In this document: positions 24,572 to 34,534 of the stretch, piece by piece | Position numbering within the stretch: the first letter of the stretch is position 1 | How the letters are laid out: the number at the start of each line of letters is the position of its first letter | DNA from: Vampirovibrio chlorellavorus | GTDB taxonomy: Bacteria; Cyanobacteriota; Vampirovibrionia; Vampirovibrionales; Vampirovibrionaceae | Length of the DNA: 64,000 nt | NCBI GenBank assembly: GCA_903866275.1 | Contig: CAIPMU010000007.1 | Coordinates: forward strand, 35,372-99,371 | Direction of reading: 5' to 3' | Notes under the pieces: model-generated | The model's database searches: none | What the model was told of the DNA's origin: nothing | Seen by the model: only the letters and a program-made list of their open reading frames with translations | Program-made: the position numbers and the translations under genes

Positions 24572-25696
24572 TTATTTCACCTGTACCGGCATGACTAGGC
24601 ACAGGTAGCCATTTTCTTCCCGCCCTTTGAAGATGGTGGGGGACAGGGGGCCATTGGTTTCCATGCGCACGTCATCAGACTCAATGACCTTGAGGGCATC
24701 AATCACGTACTTGTAGTTAAAAGCGATGTTCAGAGTCTCGCCGTCGTAATTAATGTCCATGGTGTCCTTGGAGTCGCCCACATCCGGGGTTTGCGCGGCC
24801 AGACTGAGATTGTTCTTGTCAAACACGAGTTTCACGATGTTGGTGCGCTCGTTGGCCATGACCGCAGTGCGCTCCAGGGAATCGATAAAAATTTTCTTGT
24901 TGGCAAAGGCCACAATCTTGTTTTCGGCCGGGATCAACTGGTTGTACTTGGGATACTGGCCATCCAGCAGGCGAGACATCACGTAATAGCGGGGGGTGCG
25001 GAACGAAATCTGGCCATCCTGAATGGCAATGCGCACCGGCTGCTCATTGACATCTGAAGCGCAAAGTTTCAGGAACTCTTGCAGGGTTTTGGCCGGGATA
25101 ATGGCGGACACGTTTAGGTTGACGGTCTGCCCTTCCTTCACGGCCTCAATGCGACGAGCCAAACGGGACCCATCGGTGGCGGCCATTTCCAAACCCTGGG
25201 CGTTGAGCTGAAAGTATACCCCACCCAAGACGTTGTTAGCGTCATAGCTGGCCGCGGCAAAGGCGGTCTGGTTGATGGCGCGCACAAAGGCCTTGCCGTC
25301 CACTTCCAGAAAATCCTGGGCATCAATCTGTTTAATCACCGGAAACTCATCAGCGGGCAGGGTGCGCATATCAAACAACGCGGTTCCACACTGAATGCGC
25401 GCGGTTTGCACGGCCTCATCAATCTCAAAGACGATTTCCTGTTGATTGGGCAACTTGCTGATAATTTCAGACAGTTTTTTAGCCGACAACGTGGTGCGGC
25501 CTTCCACGTGAATTTGGGCAGGAATGGTGGTTTCAATGCCAAAATCCAGGTCGGTGGCCGAGAGTTTCAGGGTATTATCGCCCTGGCTCTCGATGAGAAT
25601 ATTGGACAGAATGGGTTGGATGACGCGGGTGGCAGTAGCACGCTGCACGGCGGCCACCGCTTGATGAATGTCTTCGCGTTGGGCTGAAAATTTCAT
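24572..25696 (-). CDS. dnaN: DNA polymerase III beta subunit (sliding clamp)
   Basis: The ring-shaped processivity clamp of the replicative polymerase. It starts MKFSAQREDIHQAVAAVQ at an ATG with AAGGAGA nine bases upstream. It shows the clamp landmarks PILSNILIES, TDGSRLARR, and ends YLCLVMPVQVK, the typical (M/L)P(V/M)R-like C-terminus. The 374-residue length is standard. Upstream lies a 660-bp gene-free region rich in GATC that is the candidate chromosome origin. No dnaA gene is present in this window. Confidence 0.97.
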   Translation of the reverse strand: MKFSAQREDIHQAVAAVQRATATRVIQPILSNILIESQGDNTLKLSATDLDFGIETTIPAQIHVEGRTTLSAKKLSEIISKLPNQQEIVFEIDEAVQTARIQCGTALFDMRTLPADEFPVIKQIDAQDFLEVDGKAFVRAINQTAFAAASYDANNVLGGVYFQLNAQGLEMAATDGSRLARRIEAVKEGQTVNLNVSAIIPAKTLQEFLKLCASDVNEQPVRIAIQDGQISFRTPRYYVMSRLLDGQYPKYNQLIPAENKIVAFANKKIFIDSLERTAVMANERTNIVKLVFDKNNLSLAAQTPDVGDSKDTMDINYDGETLNIAFNYKYVIDALKVIESDDVRMETNGPLSPTIFKGREENGYLCLVMPVQVK

Positions 25697-26360
25697 AATC
25701 CCAGATCTCCTTACCTTCCAGTTGCCTGATGCATTTATTGATAGAGTACACAATTTCTGGAGTGATCTTCAAGTTTCCGACCCGCCAGCTTAACAAAGCC
25801 CATTTTTCCAAACCGCTCCAAATTCCCCCTGTTTTCCCACCAGCTAAGATCGTTGATCGTTTTTATAAAAGATCATCGTCGTACTTAGAGGAAGCCAAAA
25901 CCTGTAGAAAACTCGCTGATTGTTAGTCATAGTTTATCTTTCAGCATGTTCAAAACTTGTGTATAGGCTGTCGGAGTTCTGATCAGTTATGGACAGATCC
26001 GGGTTCTCTACAAGTTTTGATCACTGCCTTTGCAGATCCATTCAACAGCTTTTGAACAGATCAGGGGGCTGGAAACCGGCTCATATGTGTCGAAATGATC
26101 GTGATCATAACGTTTTGTGATCGATCTGCGGGCCTTCCCCGGATCAGGAAGCGGGTTTTGCGTGTCCGGGATCCGGAAAAAGGCTAAGGGAAGAAAAAGT
26201 GGCTTGGGGTGCCACGAAAACCCCTGTAGAAAACTTCAAAGCGAGCCGGTTCGCCAAGATCCTGCTCGCTTTGAGAAAAATAGGGTGTAGTTTTGTACAG
26301 ATCGATCTCGGGGCGGGATTGTAAAGCTGACTTTGGCCGCCATGAGATCGCGGGGCTTGC
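25697..26360. other. candidate chromosomal replication origin (oriC)
   Basis: A 664-bp gene-free region between dnaN and kdsA. It holds 20 GATC sites from 25704 to 26349, against two or three expected, with ten of them inside 25981-26145. DnaA-box-like 9-mers related to TTWTNCACA occur: CTATACACA (minus strand, 25958-25966), TTTTCTACA (minus strand, 25903-25911 and 26225-26233), TTCTCTACA (26004-26012) and TTTTGTACA (26291-26299). A/T-rich patches lie near 25859-25870 and 25920-25945. Location upstream of dnaN matches origins in Cyanobacteria. Genes to the left are mainly on the minus strand and to the right mainly on the plus strand, as expected for diverging forks. The boxes are imperfect, so the exact unit is uncertain. 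Confidence 0.65.
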
Positions 26361-27203
26361 TTAAACGGGTTGTAAGCGGGGCTGATTGATGTAATCCTGC
26401 TCGTTTTGCACGATGTCTCGCAGCTGCAGGCAGGTTTTGAGCATGGGCTCTACCCAGGATAAGGGCAGCATGTTGCTGGCATCGCTCAGGCCTTTCTCGG
26501 GTTCAGGGTGAGTCTCGAAAAAGAGCCCGTCACACCCGGCAGAAACCGCGCATTTAGCCAGCAATGGGGCAAATTCCCGATTGCCGCCTGTGGTTTCTCC
26601 AGTGCCACCGGGGAGTTGTACGCTGTGAGTGGCATCAAAAATGAGCGGCAAGCCTAAGGAATGCACCATGGGAATGGCGCGCATATCCACCACCAGATTG
26701 TTATAGCCAAAGGTGGTGCCCCGTTCAGTGATGTATACCTGCTCGTTGCCCATGCTTTTTACTTTGTTGGCCGCATGGCGGGTATCCAAAGGGGCCATGA
26801 ACTGGCCCTTCTTGATATTCACCGGGATGCGGGTGCGTCCGGCCTCCAGCAGCAGATCCGTTTGCCGACAGAGGAAGGCGGGAATCTGGATCATGTCCAC
26901 CACATCGGCGGCAGGCATTACATGCTCAATGGCATGGACATCGGTCAGGAGGGAAACACCCACGGAGTCCTTGATTTCTTTCAGGATGGTGAGACCTTCC
27001 GTCAGGCCCGGTCCGCGATAGGAGTTGATCGAAGAGCGGTTGGCCTTGTCAAAGGAGCTTTTAAAGTAAAACTTCACCTGCGGAAACTGGGCCATGATGG
27101 CTTTGAGTTGTCGGGCCACTTCAAAGTTGACCTCGCCCCGGTTGTTTTCCAGGATGCAGGGCCCGGCAATGACGATAAACGGTTTGGGGTTGGCGGGGGA
27201 CAT
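26361..27203 (-). CDS. kdsA: 3-deoxy-8-phosphooctulonate (KDO-8-P) synthase
   Basis: It condenses phosphoenolpyruvate with arabinose-5-phosphate to KDO-8-phosphate, a precursor of the LPS inner core. The barrel motifs are IAGPCILENNRGEVNFEVA, FKSSFDKANRSS, LLTDVHAIEH, IQIPAFLCRQTDLL, INIKKGQF-like VNIKKGQFMAP, and DATHSVQLPGG. The length of 280 is standard. GAGG lies about ten bases before the ATG. The Cys in CILEN suggests the metal-dependent class, by analogy. It is strong evidence for a Gram-negative envelope. No other LPS gene is adjacent. Confidence 0.95.
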   Translation of the reverse strand: MSPANPKPFIVIAGPCILENNRGEVNFEVARQLKAIMAQFPQVKFYFKSSFDKANRSSINSYRGPGLTEGLTILKEIKDSVGVSLLTDVHAIEHVMPAADVVDMIQIPAFLCRQTDLLLEAGRTRIPVNIKKGQFMAPLDTRHAANKVKSMGNEQVYITERGTTFGYNNLVVDMRAIPMVHSLGLPLIFDATHSVQLPGGTGETTGGNREFAPLLAKCAVSAGCDGLFFETHPEPEKGLSDASNMLPLSWVEPMLKTCLQLRDIVQNEQDYINQPRLQPV

Positions 27204-27499
27204 AGGGGATCTACCTCTTCAATGTCGCTAATCTCTTCCTATCAAACCATTTTCACCCGCTGCCTTCAAGCCCGGCTATGGGAAATGCATGGTGTTTTGG
27301 CTCGTGACGTCGAGTTGAATTTGGAAAACCGAAGATTTGCCGGTTTGAGGAGCGCATCCATTTCGCCATCATAAAATGACTTTCAACAGAGCTTTTAAGT
27401 TGCAATGAACTGAAATGATTCATGTTTTTCGTTCCAGGGCGGCTCTGCCGATGCACGTCCACCCATTCCGTTGTGTCAAGTCATTGAGATGTTAGCGTG

Positions 27500-28720
27500 A
27501 TGTTAGACTCCTTAATTACTCCCCCCATTGCTCCTCCATTAGATTTGGATGCTCCCGCGGTTCAGCCGCCGTCTGCTCAGGAAATGCTTTGTCTGGAGGC
27601 CTTGAACCGAATTGATGGGGTGGGGCAGCAAACTTTATTTGCCCTGTTGAAAAAGGCAGGGCATCCCCAAGCCTTGTGGGAGGCTAATGAGGATTTTTTA
27701 CGGGCGCATTTATCCGATAAAAAACGGGAAGCCTTTGAGCGGGTGAGAGATGCCGGATTGAATCCGCTATGGCTGGAAAATATGCAGCAGTCAGGGGTGA
27801 GTCTGTTGGCTTGCACGCATCCGCAGTATTCCCGGTTGTTGGGAGAAATTCATCAGGCCCCGGCGTTCTTATATGTGCGGGGCAATTTGGCAGCCTTGAA
27901 TGGGAAAACCGTGGCGGTGGTGGGGACGCGGCAAGCTAGTGAGTATGGGCGGCAAGTCACCCGACATCTGATTGACGGGCTAAAACCCGCAAATGTGACG
28001 ATTGTCAGTGGCTTGGCCGCAGGCATTGATACGGAAGCCCATTGGGCTGCTTTGCGTAATGGCTTGCCCACGGTGGCTGTATTTGGCTGCGGGCTGGATG
28101 TGATTTTTCCGGTGGTCAATCGGCGTTTAAGTGAAGAGATTGTGGCGCAAGGGGGCGCGTTGGTCAGTGAGTATTCCATGGGAATGTCACCCACCAAGTA
28201 TACGTTCCCGCAGCGCAACCGCATCGTAGCGGGTTTGAGCCACGGCTTGTTGGTGGTGGAAGGCGATTTAAAGAGCGGCGCGCTGATTACTGCTCGCTTG
28301 GCCCTGGAAGAGGGGCGCACTGTGTTTGCCGTGCCCGGCAATATTTTCAATCCGGGGAGTCAGGGCACTACGGCCCTGCTGAGAAGCGGTGCTGTGCCTG
28401 TGGCTGTGGCGGATGATTTGTTGAAGGAATTGCAATGGTGGCTGCATGAACCGCCTGCCGAGCAACTGTCGATGCTTCCAGAGGATGTGTCGACTCCAAC
28501 AAGCGCAATGTCTCCTCGCCTGAGGATTCCTGAGGGGCTATCGCCGGATGAAAGCCAAGTGCTACAAGCCATTGGTTACGATCCGGTTTCGGTGGACGAT
28601 CTGCAGCAGACGACTGGCTTGCCTTCTGCTAAAATCAGTGCAAGTCTGACGCTCTTGGAGCTGGATGGCTTAATTGTTTTATTACCAGGGGCCAAAGTTT
28701 GTCGCAAATCAATATGTTAG
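27500..28720 (+). CDS. dprA: DNA processing protein DprA
   Basis: It binds incoming single-stranded DNA and loads RecA during natural transformation. The N-terminal part is SAM-like (LEALNRIDGVGQQTLFALLK). The Rossmann core has VVGTRQASEYGRQVT, SGLAAGIDTEAH, FGCGLDVIFP and FPQRNRIVAGLS. The C-terminus has a DprA-type winged helix (YDPVSVDDLQQTTGLP). A GTG one codon upstream is also in frame. The 3' end overlaps the start of polA. The presence of several prepilins in the window is consistent with competence machinery, though no pilin assembly gene is here. Confidence 0.94.
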   Translation: MLDSLITPPIAPPLDLDAPAVQPPSAQEMLCLEALNRIDGVGQQTLFALLKKAGHPQALWEANEDFLRAHLSDKKREAFERVRDAGLNPLWLENMQQSGVSLLACTHPQYSRLLGEIHQAPAFLYVRGNLAALNGKTVAVVGTRQASEYGRQVTRHLIDGLKPANVTIVSGLAAGIDTEAHWAALRNGLPTVAVFGCGLDVIFPVVNRRLSEEIVAQGGALVSEYSMGMSPTKYTFPQRNRIVAGLSHGLLVVEGDLKSGALITARLALEEGRTVFAVPGNIFNPGSQGTTALLRSGAVPVAVADDLLKELQWWLHEPPAEQLSMLPEDVSTPTSAMSPRLRIPEGLSPDESQVLQAIGYDPVSVDDLQQTTGLPSAKISASLTLLELDGLIVLLPGAKVCRKSIC

Positions 28721-31700
28721 AGATCTCCTCGCAACCGGATTCAGCGCAACCGCATTTAGACGCGCAACCGCAAGCTGAACACAGTAAAGGCACCACGCCC
28801 AAAACCTTGATTTTGGTGGATGGCCATTCGCTGGCTTATCGCATGTACTTTGCGTTGGAGCGCACCAATATGCGCAACGGCGCAGGCGTGCCCACCTGGG
28901 CGGTGTATGGGTTTTATAACGCCCTGTTTTCGTTGCTGAATAAAATCAAGCCGGATGCCATTGCGGTTTCTTTCGATGTGGGGCGCATTACCTTTCGCAA
29001 TGAGCTGTACCCCGAGTACAAGGCGCATCGGGAATCGATGCCCGAAGAAATGCGTGCCCAGATGGGTCTGGTGCGGCGCGGGGTGGAGTTGTTGGGCATT
29101 CCCATCTATGAAAAACCTCATTACGAAGCCGATGATGTGATTGGCACGCTGGCCTGTAAAGCGGCGCATGAGGGCTTTTGGGTGCAGATTCTCACCGGGG
29201 ATCAGGATGCCTTTCAATTGGTCGATGATCTCGACCCCAATAATCCCGCCAAGCAGCATGCGGGCAAGATTGAGGTGCTTATTCCCTCGCGCACACCCAA
29301 AGAGGACATGAAAACCTATGATCGTCAGGCGGTCTTTGAGAAATGGGGTATTTATCCCGAGCAGGTGATTGATTTTAAAGGCCTTAAAGGCGATGCTTCG
29401 GATAACATCCCCGGCGTGCCTGGGGTGGGGGATAAAACCGCAGTCAAGTTTCTGACCCAATACGGCACCCTTGAAAGCTTGTACGAGCATATTGACGAGC
29501 TGCCCGCCAATAAAATGCGGGAAAAGCTGGAAACCTTCAAGGATCAGGCCTTCCTTAGCAAGCAATTGGCCACCATTGACCGGGAAGTGCCTCTGACCGT
29601 GAACTGGGACGATTGCCATCTGGCCATCCCGGATTTTGAGGCATTGAAAGCCTTTTTGATGGAGATGGAGTTCAAGGCCTTCATTCGTCAGGCCCTGGAA
29701 TTGCTGGCCCCCTTTATCAGTGCCGAGCATCGGGCGGCTGGCGGGGATCTCGTGGGAGCCGCAGGATCAATGTCTGGCGAAGTGGGCTCTGCTACCGGTT
29801 TGTCCTTGATCCCGGAACCTTTAAAAGTGGAACACACCGTGGTGACGACGCTGGATCAATTGACGTCTCTGGTTGCTTTGATTCAGCAAGCCGGCGTGTA
29901 CGCGCTGGACGTAGAAACCACGGGCTTGGACGTGCATACGCTGGATCTGGCCGGGATTGCCATTTCGGTGGCAGATGGCTTTGAGCGGTTTCAGCGGCCA
30001 GCAGAAAATATTTTCAAGCTGAAGGATTACCCCCAGCAGTTTTCGGCCTTGCGCCTAAACAGTGGCTTGCCCGCAGCGCCGGTGCAGAACTTTTACATCC
30101 CCATTCGCCAAGCCGAATTAGAGACAGAACTGACCGAAGCTGTTATTCTGGATGCCCTCAATCCGGTTTTAAGCTCGCCCGAGTTGGTCAAGCTGGTGCA
30201 TAACACCAAGTTTGAGGATAACGTGTTCCGGCAGTTGGGCTATCCGCTGTTGGAACCGATATTCGACACCATGATCGCCAGCTATGTGCATAACCCCGAT
30301 CGTCGGCATGGCTTGAAAGCTTTGACCGAAGAGGTGTTGGGCACTCCCATGCAGGAGATTAAGGAACTCATTGGCACGGGAAAGAAGGCCATTGCCTTTT
30401 CGGAGGTCCCGCTGGCGCAAGCGGCAGCCTATGCCGCCTGTGATACCTTTGCCACAATTGAACTGGCCCGCTATTTTCTCTCCTGTATGGATGAAAAACA
30501 GTTGACCCTGTTTTATGAGATTGAAATGCCCCTGGCCCACGTGCTGGCTGATATGGAGTGGATCGGGGTTACGCTGGATACGGCTTATTTGCAGACGTTG
30601 AGCTTGCAGCTTAATGAGCGTTTGCAGGTTCTGGAGCAGGAGATTTACGGGCATGCCGGTTGTGAATTTAACCTGAATTCGCCCAAACAGGTGGCCGAAG
30701 TCCTGTTTGACCGCATGGGACTTGCCCCCTCGCGCAAAACCAAGGGGAAAACCGCCTACAGCACCGATGTGAAAGTGCTGGAGCAATTGGCCGAGGAGCA
30801 CGAAATCGTTCGCCAGTTGCTGGAGTACCGGCAGTTGTTCAAGCTGAAATCCACTTATATCGATGCTTTACCGGAGTTGATCAATCCCAAAACGGGCCGG
30901 ATTCACACCAGTTATAACCAGACCGTGACCGCCACTGGCCGCTTGTCCAGCAGCAATCCCAACCTGCAAAACATCCCCATTCGATCGGAGCTGGGCCGCC
31001 AGATTCGTCAGGCCTTTGTACCGGGGGATCGCAGCTGGTCGTTGCTTTCCGCCGATTACTCCCAGATTGAACTGCGTTTGCTGGCCCACTATTCAGAAGA
31101 TCCGCATTTGGTGCAGGCCTTTAAAAGCGGCGAGGACATTCATACCGCTACGGCCTCCTTGGTGTTTGGCTTGCCCATTGATAAAGTGAGCAAAGAGCAG
31201 CGCTACCGGGCCAAAACGGTCAATTTTGGCGTCATTTACGGGCAATCGCCGTATGGGTTGGCCCAGCAACTCAAAATCCCTCAAAGCGAGGCGGTGCAGT
31301 TTATTCAGTTGTACTTTGCCCGTTATGGCAAAGTGCGGCAATGCATTGAGCGCATCAAGGCCGAGGCCCACGCCACTGGCAAGGTGGAAACACTGGCCGG
31401 ACGCAGCCGAGATTTAAGCGCAGACCTGCACAGCAGCAACCGCAACGTACGCGAATTTGCCGAGCGGGCGGCCTTCAATACCCCATTGCAGGGCTCGGCA
31501 GCGGATTTGATGAAGATTGCCATGATTCGACTGCACCGCAAGTTGCAACAGGCCGGGCTACAAACCCGCCTGATATTGCAGGTGCACGATGAAGTGGTTC
31601 TGGAAGTGCCGGATGCAGAGCTTGAGCAGGTGAAGGCTATGGTTCAGGAGGCGATGGAGTTGGGTCAGCCCCTGCATGTGCCTCTGGTGGTGGATACTTA

Positions 31701-31725
31701 CGTCGGCCCCACCTGGATGGAGTAA
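28714..31725 (+). CDS. polA: DNA polymerase I
   Basis: A gap-filling and Okazaki-fragment polymerase with three domains. The 5'-3' exonuclease domain (residues about 30-330) shows ILVDGHSLAYRMYFAL, YEADDVIGTLA and DNIPGVPGVGDKTA. The 3'-5' proofreading domain (about 390-590) keeps the catalytic DxE in YALDVETTGLD, so proofreading is likely active. The polymerase domain has DYSQIELRLLAH (motif A), RAKTVNFGVIYGQS (O-helix) and LQVHDEVVLE (motif C). About 1003 residues, longer than E. coli (928), mostly through inserts between the domains (near residues 335-385). The ATG at 28714 overlaps the dprA stop by seven bases; a TTG at 28699 with AGGGG upstream is an alternative. Confidence 0.96.
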   Translation: MLEISSQPDSAQPHLDAQPQAEHSKGTTPKTLILVDGHSLAYRMYFALERTNMRNGAGVPTWAVYGFYNALFSLLNKIKPDAIAVSFDVGRITFRNELYPEYKAHRESMPEEMRAQMGLVRRGVELLGIPIYEKPHYEADDVIGTLACKAAHEGFWVQILTGDQDAFQLVDDLDPNNPAKQHAGKIEVLIPSRTPKEDMKTYDRQAVFEKWGIYPEQVIDFKGLKGDASDNIPGVPGVGDKTAVKFLTQYGTLESLYEHIDELPANKMREKLETFKDQAFLSKQLATIDREVPLTVNWDDCHLAIPDFEALKAFLMEMEFKAFIRQALELLAPFISAEHRAAGGDLVGAAGSMSGEVGSATGLSLIPEPLKVEHTVVTTLDQLTSLVALIQQAGVYALDVETTGLDVHTLDLAGIAISVADGFERFQRPAENIFKLKDYPQQFSALRLNSGLPAAPVQNFYIPIRQAELETELTEAVILDALNPVLSSPELVKLVHNTKFEDNVFRQLGYPLLEPIFDTMIASYVHNPDRRHGLKALTEEVLGTPMQEIKELIGTGKKAIAFSEVPLAQAAAYAACDTFATIELARYFLSCMDEKQLTLFYEIEMPLAHVLADMEWIGVTLDTAYLQTLSLQLNERLQVLEQEIYGHAGCEFNLNSPKQVAEVLFDRMGLAPSRKTKGKTAYSTDVKVLEQLAEEHEIVRQLLEYRQLFKLKSTYIDALPELINPKTGRIHTSYNQTVTATGRLSSSNPNLQNIPIRSELGRQIRQAFVPGDRSWSLLSADYSQIELRLLAHYSEDPHLVQAFKSGEDIHTATASLVFGLPIDKVSKEQRYRAKTVNFGVIYGQSPYGLAQQLKIPQSEAVQFIQLYFARYGKVRQCIERIKAEAHATGKVETLAGRSRDLSADLHSSNRNVREFAERAAFNTPLQGSAADLMKIAMIRLHRKLQQAGLQTRLILQVHDEVVLEVPDAELEQVKAMVQEAMELGQPLHVPLVVDTYVGPTWME

Positions 31726-31777
31726 AATAGGGGAGCTGCGGGTTCAACGGCCTCCGGCGGCATAGAAAAGGACGATG

Positions 31778-32695
31778 ATGCTAAACCACATTACTCTGGT
31801 GCAAAATTTAACCACCGACCCGGACAGCCAGTATGCCAATCAGGTGGTGGGCTTTTTTGCCCAGCATGGGGTGCGGGTTTCCCTGTTGCAGGTGCTGGGA
31901 AAAGATTGCCCTGAGGTGCCTCTGGAGGCGGCTCAACCGGATTTGGTGATTGTGCTGGGTGGGGATGGCACGTTTTTGCGCGCGGCCCGACAGTTTGTGT
32001 TACAGCAGGTGCCGCTGGTGGGCATTAATACTGGGGCTTTGGGTTTCTTGACGCACATTGAAGCCAATCGATTGCCGTTTTATCTGGATTTGCTCATCAA
32101 GGGCCAGTATATTCTGGATGACCGGATCATGCTGTCCATTCAGAGTTATGGGCAGGGAAATGCCTTGCACGGGGTACCGTTCAGCGAGGAACTGGCTTTG
32201 AACGATGTGGTGGTGAAAAATGCCAATCCCAGCCAGTTGTGCCGGTTGCATCTGTATGTGAATGATAACCCGGTGGCGGTTTACGATTCAGATGGTCTGA
32301 TTTTATCCACGCCCAGCGGCACAACGGCATATAACATGGCAGCAGGCGGCCCGGTCATTTCGCCGGAGGTGGATGCTATTTCCATTACGCCCATTTGTCC
32401 GCACAGTTTTTCGGCCAAGGCGGTGGTGGTGCCCATCAATAAAGAGTTTCGCATTCAATCTGATCCCAAGAATCAGGACGTGGTCTTTGCCTTGGATGGT
32501 TTGGAATGCGGGGTGCTTAAGCCCGGCGAGTCCCTGGTGGTGGTGCGGGCGCAAATTCCCTTTAAAATGGTGAATTTTCAGCAGCAGGCCGATGATTTTT
32601 ACTCTCTGCTCAAGCGCAAGCTGCAATGGTCAATGAATCCCCGCTGGCAATTTCAGGAAGACCGCCGCCGGGCTTCTGAGCCGCCTTTGAGCTGA
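31778..32695 (+). CDS. nadK: NAD kinase
   Basis: It phosphorylates NAD to NADP. The signature GGDGTFLRAAR lies near residue 60, followed by GINTGALGFLTHIE, the NE/D-type SELALNDVVVKN-like segment (EELALNDVVVKNANPSQ) and STPSGTTAYNMAAGGPVISPE. The second ATG at 31778 is chosen because AAGGA is five bases upstream; the first ATG, at 31775, would leave only two. It is 50 bp after polA and may be in the same transcript. The C-terminal 30 residues beyond the family core are basic. Confidence 0.94.
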   Translation: MLNHITLVQNLTTDPDSQYANQVVGFFAQHGVRVSLLQVLGKDCPEVPLEAAQPDLVIVLGGDGTFLRAARQFVLQQVPLVGINTGALGFLTHIEANRLPFYLDLLIKGQYILDDRIMLSIQSYGQGNALHGVPFSEELALNDVVVKNANPSQLCRLHLYVNDNPVAVYDSDGLILSTPSGTTAYNMAAGGPVISPEVDAISITPICPHSFSAKAVVVPINKEFRIQSDPKNQDVVFALDGLECGVLKPGESLVVVRAQIPFKMVNFQQQADDFYSLLKRKLQWSMNPRWQFQEDRRRASEPPLS

Positions 32696-32783
32696 GGGTT
32701 TCGGTTTAACGATTTATCGAACCAAGATGGACTGAATCAGCCTCAACGCTAAGAAACAGGTTTCAAACTTTAATGGGTATCGG

Positions 32784-34517
32784 ATGTTAAAACAGCTTCT
32801 TATCAGGAATATCGCCATCATTGAAGCCCTGGAACTCACGTTTCAGCAGGGTTTTACCGTGATTACCGGGGAAAGTGGTTCCGGTAAAAGTATCTTGCTG
32901 GATGCCATTGCGCTGGCCTTTGGTGCGCGGGTTTCACCGCGGGAGGTTTTACGCTCCGGCTGCGAGCGGGGGCAGGTGGAACTGATTTTTGATACTCGAA
33001 ACCTGCTAGAACAAGCGGCTTTTCGGGATTTTATGAGTGTTCAGGGCGTGCCGCTGTTGCCGGATGAAACCGAACTGTTGCTCTCTCGGGATTTTACCAG
33101 TGGGGGCAGTCGTTCCCGCATTAATGGCATTGCGGTTACCCGCGAGGTCTTGGAGCGTTTGCGGCCCTGGCTGCTGGATTTACACGGTCAACATGAGCTG
33201 ACCAGCCTGTTTCAACGAGACAAGCAGCGCGCTTATCTGGATGCCATAGGCGGGAGTGCGGTGGCTAGCCTTAAACGTCAGGTGGCGCAAGCCTATGACG
33301 ATTGGGCCGCTTTAAAGTCTCAGTGGGACAAGCTCAATCGAAATCGTCAGGAGTTGGCTCGTCAGCGGGATTTTCTGGTGTTTCAGCTGCAAGAGCTGAA
33401 CGAGGCTAAACTGACCGCTGTGGATGAAGACATTCAGGCCCGTCAGGAGTTGGAGATTCTCAGTCATGCCGAAAAATTGATCCGGATTTCTGCTCAGGGT
33501 GCGGCATTGCTAGCTGACGGTGAGTCCCATTCCTCGCCAGCGGTGCTGGATCAGTTGGCCGGGCTGCAAAAGACCCTGGGCGAAGGTGCCGCTTATGATC
33601 CTCAACTGGAGAGCTTGCTGGAACGCTTGCAAGGGGCTTATGCCGAGTTGCAAGCGATGGCCAGTGATCTAAGTCGTTACTCGGATCGGGTGGAAGCCGA
33701 TCCAGCGCGTATCGCCGAGCTGGCAGACCGGTTGGATCTGCTGGAAAAACTGAAGCGCAAGTATGGGGCTACTCTGGGTGAGGTGGTGGCGCAGCGGGAT
33801 CGGCTGGCTGCGGATTTAGAGGTACTAGATTCTGGAGAGCAGAGTCTGGAAGCTTTAGAGCAGGCGATTACCGAGAAAGAGCATTATTTGGCCTTGATTT
33901 CTCGGGAATTAAGCGAGGTGCGCGCCACGTTGGCGCAAACCCTGAACGCGGATCTGCTGATTCAATTGCAAGGGTTGGCTATGCCGGGCGTGTCTTTTGA
34001 TGTCCACTTAACGCCTGGTGCTTATAGCCGCGACGGCGCCGATGAGGTCGAATTCTTGTTTTCCGCCAATCCGGGTGAGGTCTTGAAACCTTTGGCTAAA
34101 GTGGCCAGCGGCGGCGAGTTATCCCGGTTTTTGCTGGCCATGAAGGTCTTGACAGCAGGCACGGATGGCTTGCTGACGTTGATCTTTGATGAGATCGACA
34201 GCGGTATCAGTGGGCCTACAGCCAAAGCGGTGGCAGAGAAGCTGGCGGGCCTGTCCCGGAATCTGCAAGTACTGGCCATTACCCACCAGCCGATGATTGC
34301 GGCCATGGGCCTGCAACACTGGCATGTGGAAAAGCGGGTTCAGCAAGCGCCGGATGGTGCCGAGAGCGTTATCGTTCAAGTGGAAGCCCTGGATCGGGAC
34401 GAGAACCGCCGGTTGCAGGTGCTCACCCGGTTGGTCAGCGGCGCGGATGCCCCAGATGAGTCGGCCCGACAGTTTATCGGCAAGCTGCGAGAGCAGGCCT
34501 TAGCTTTTTACGAGTAG
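32784..34517 (+). CDS. recN: DNA repair protein RecN
   Basis: An SMC-like ATPase for double-strand break repair. The head halves flank a coiled coil (about residues 150-375). Walker A is VITGESGSGKSILLDAI, with INGIAVTRE and LLDLHGQHEL nearby. The signature is VASGGELSRFLLAMK, and Walker B is LIFDEIDSGISG followed by LAITHQPMIAAMG. Length 577 is typical. It closes the dprA-polA-nadK-recN plus-strand block. Note LHGQHEL, the Q-loop equivalent. Confidence 0.96.
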   Translation: MLKQLLIRNIAIIEALELTFQQGFTVITGESGSGKSILLDAIALAFGARVSPREVLRSGCERGQVELIFDTRNLLEQAAFRDFMSVQGVPLLPDETELLLSRDFTSGGSRSRINGIAVTREVLERLRPWLLDLHGQHELTSLFQRDKQRAYLDAIGGSAVASLKRQVAQAYDDWAALKSQWDKLNRNRQELARQRDFLVFQLQELNEAKLTAVDEDIQARQELEILSHAEKLIRISAQGAALLADGESHSSPAVLDQLAGLQKTLGEGAAYDPQLESLLERLQGAYAELQAMASDLSRYSDRVEADPARIAELADRLDLLEKLKRKYGATLGEVVAQRDRLAADLEVLDSGEQSLEALEQAITEKEHYLALISRELSEVRATLAQTLNADLLIQLQGLAMPGVSFDVHLTPGAYSRDGADEVEFLFSANPGEVLKPLAKVASGGELSRFLLAMKVLTAGTDGLLTLIFDEIDSGISGPTAKAVAEKLAGLSRNLQVLAITHQPMIAAMGLQHWHVEKRVQQAPDGAESVIVQVEALDRDENRRLQVLTRLVSGADAPDESARQFIGKLREQALAFYE

Positions 34518-34534
34518 TTTCCGTTATTGATTCG

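Noticed and set aside
28756..29730. 324-codon open frame antisense to polA
   Set aside because: Entirely opposite the polA exonuclease domain, no family features.
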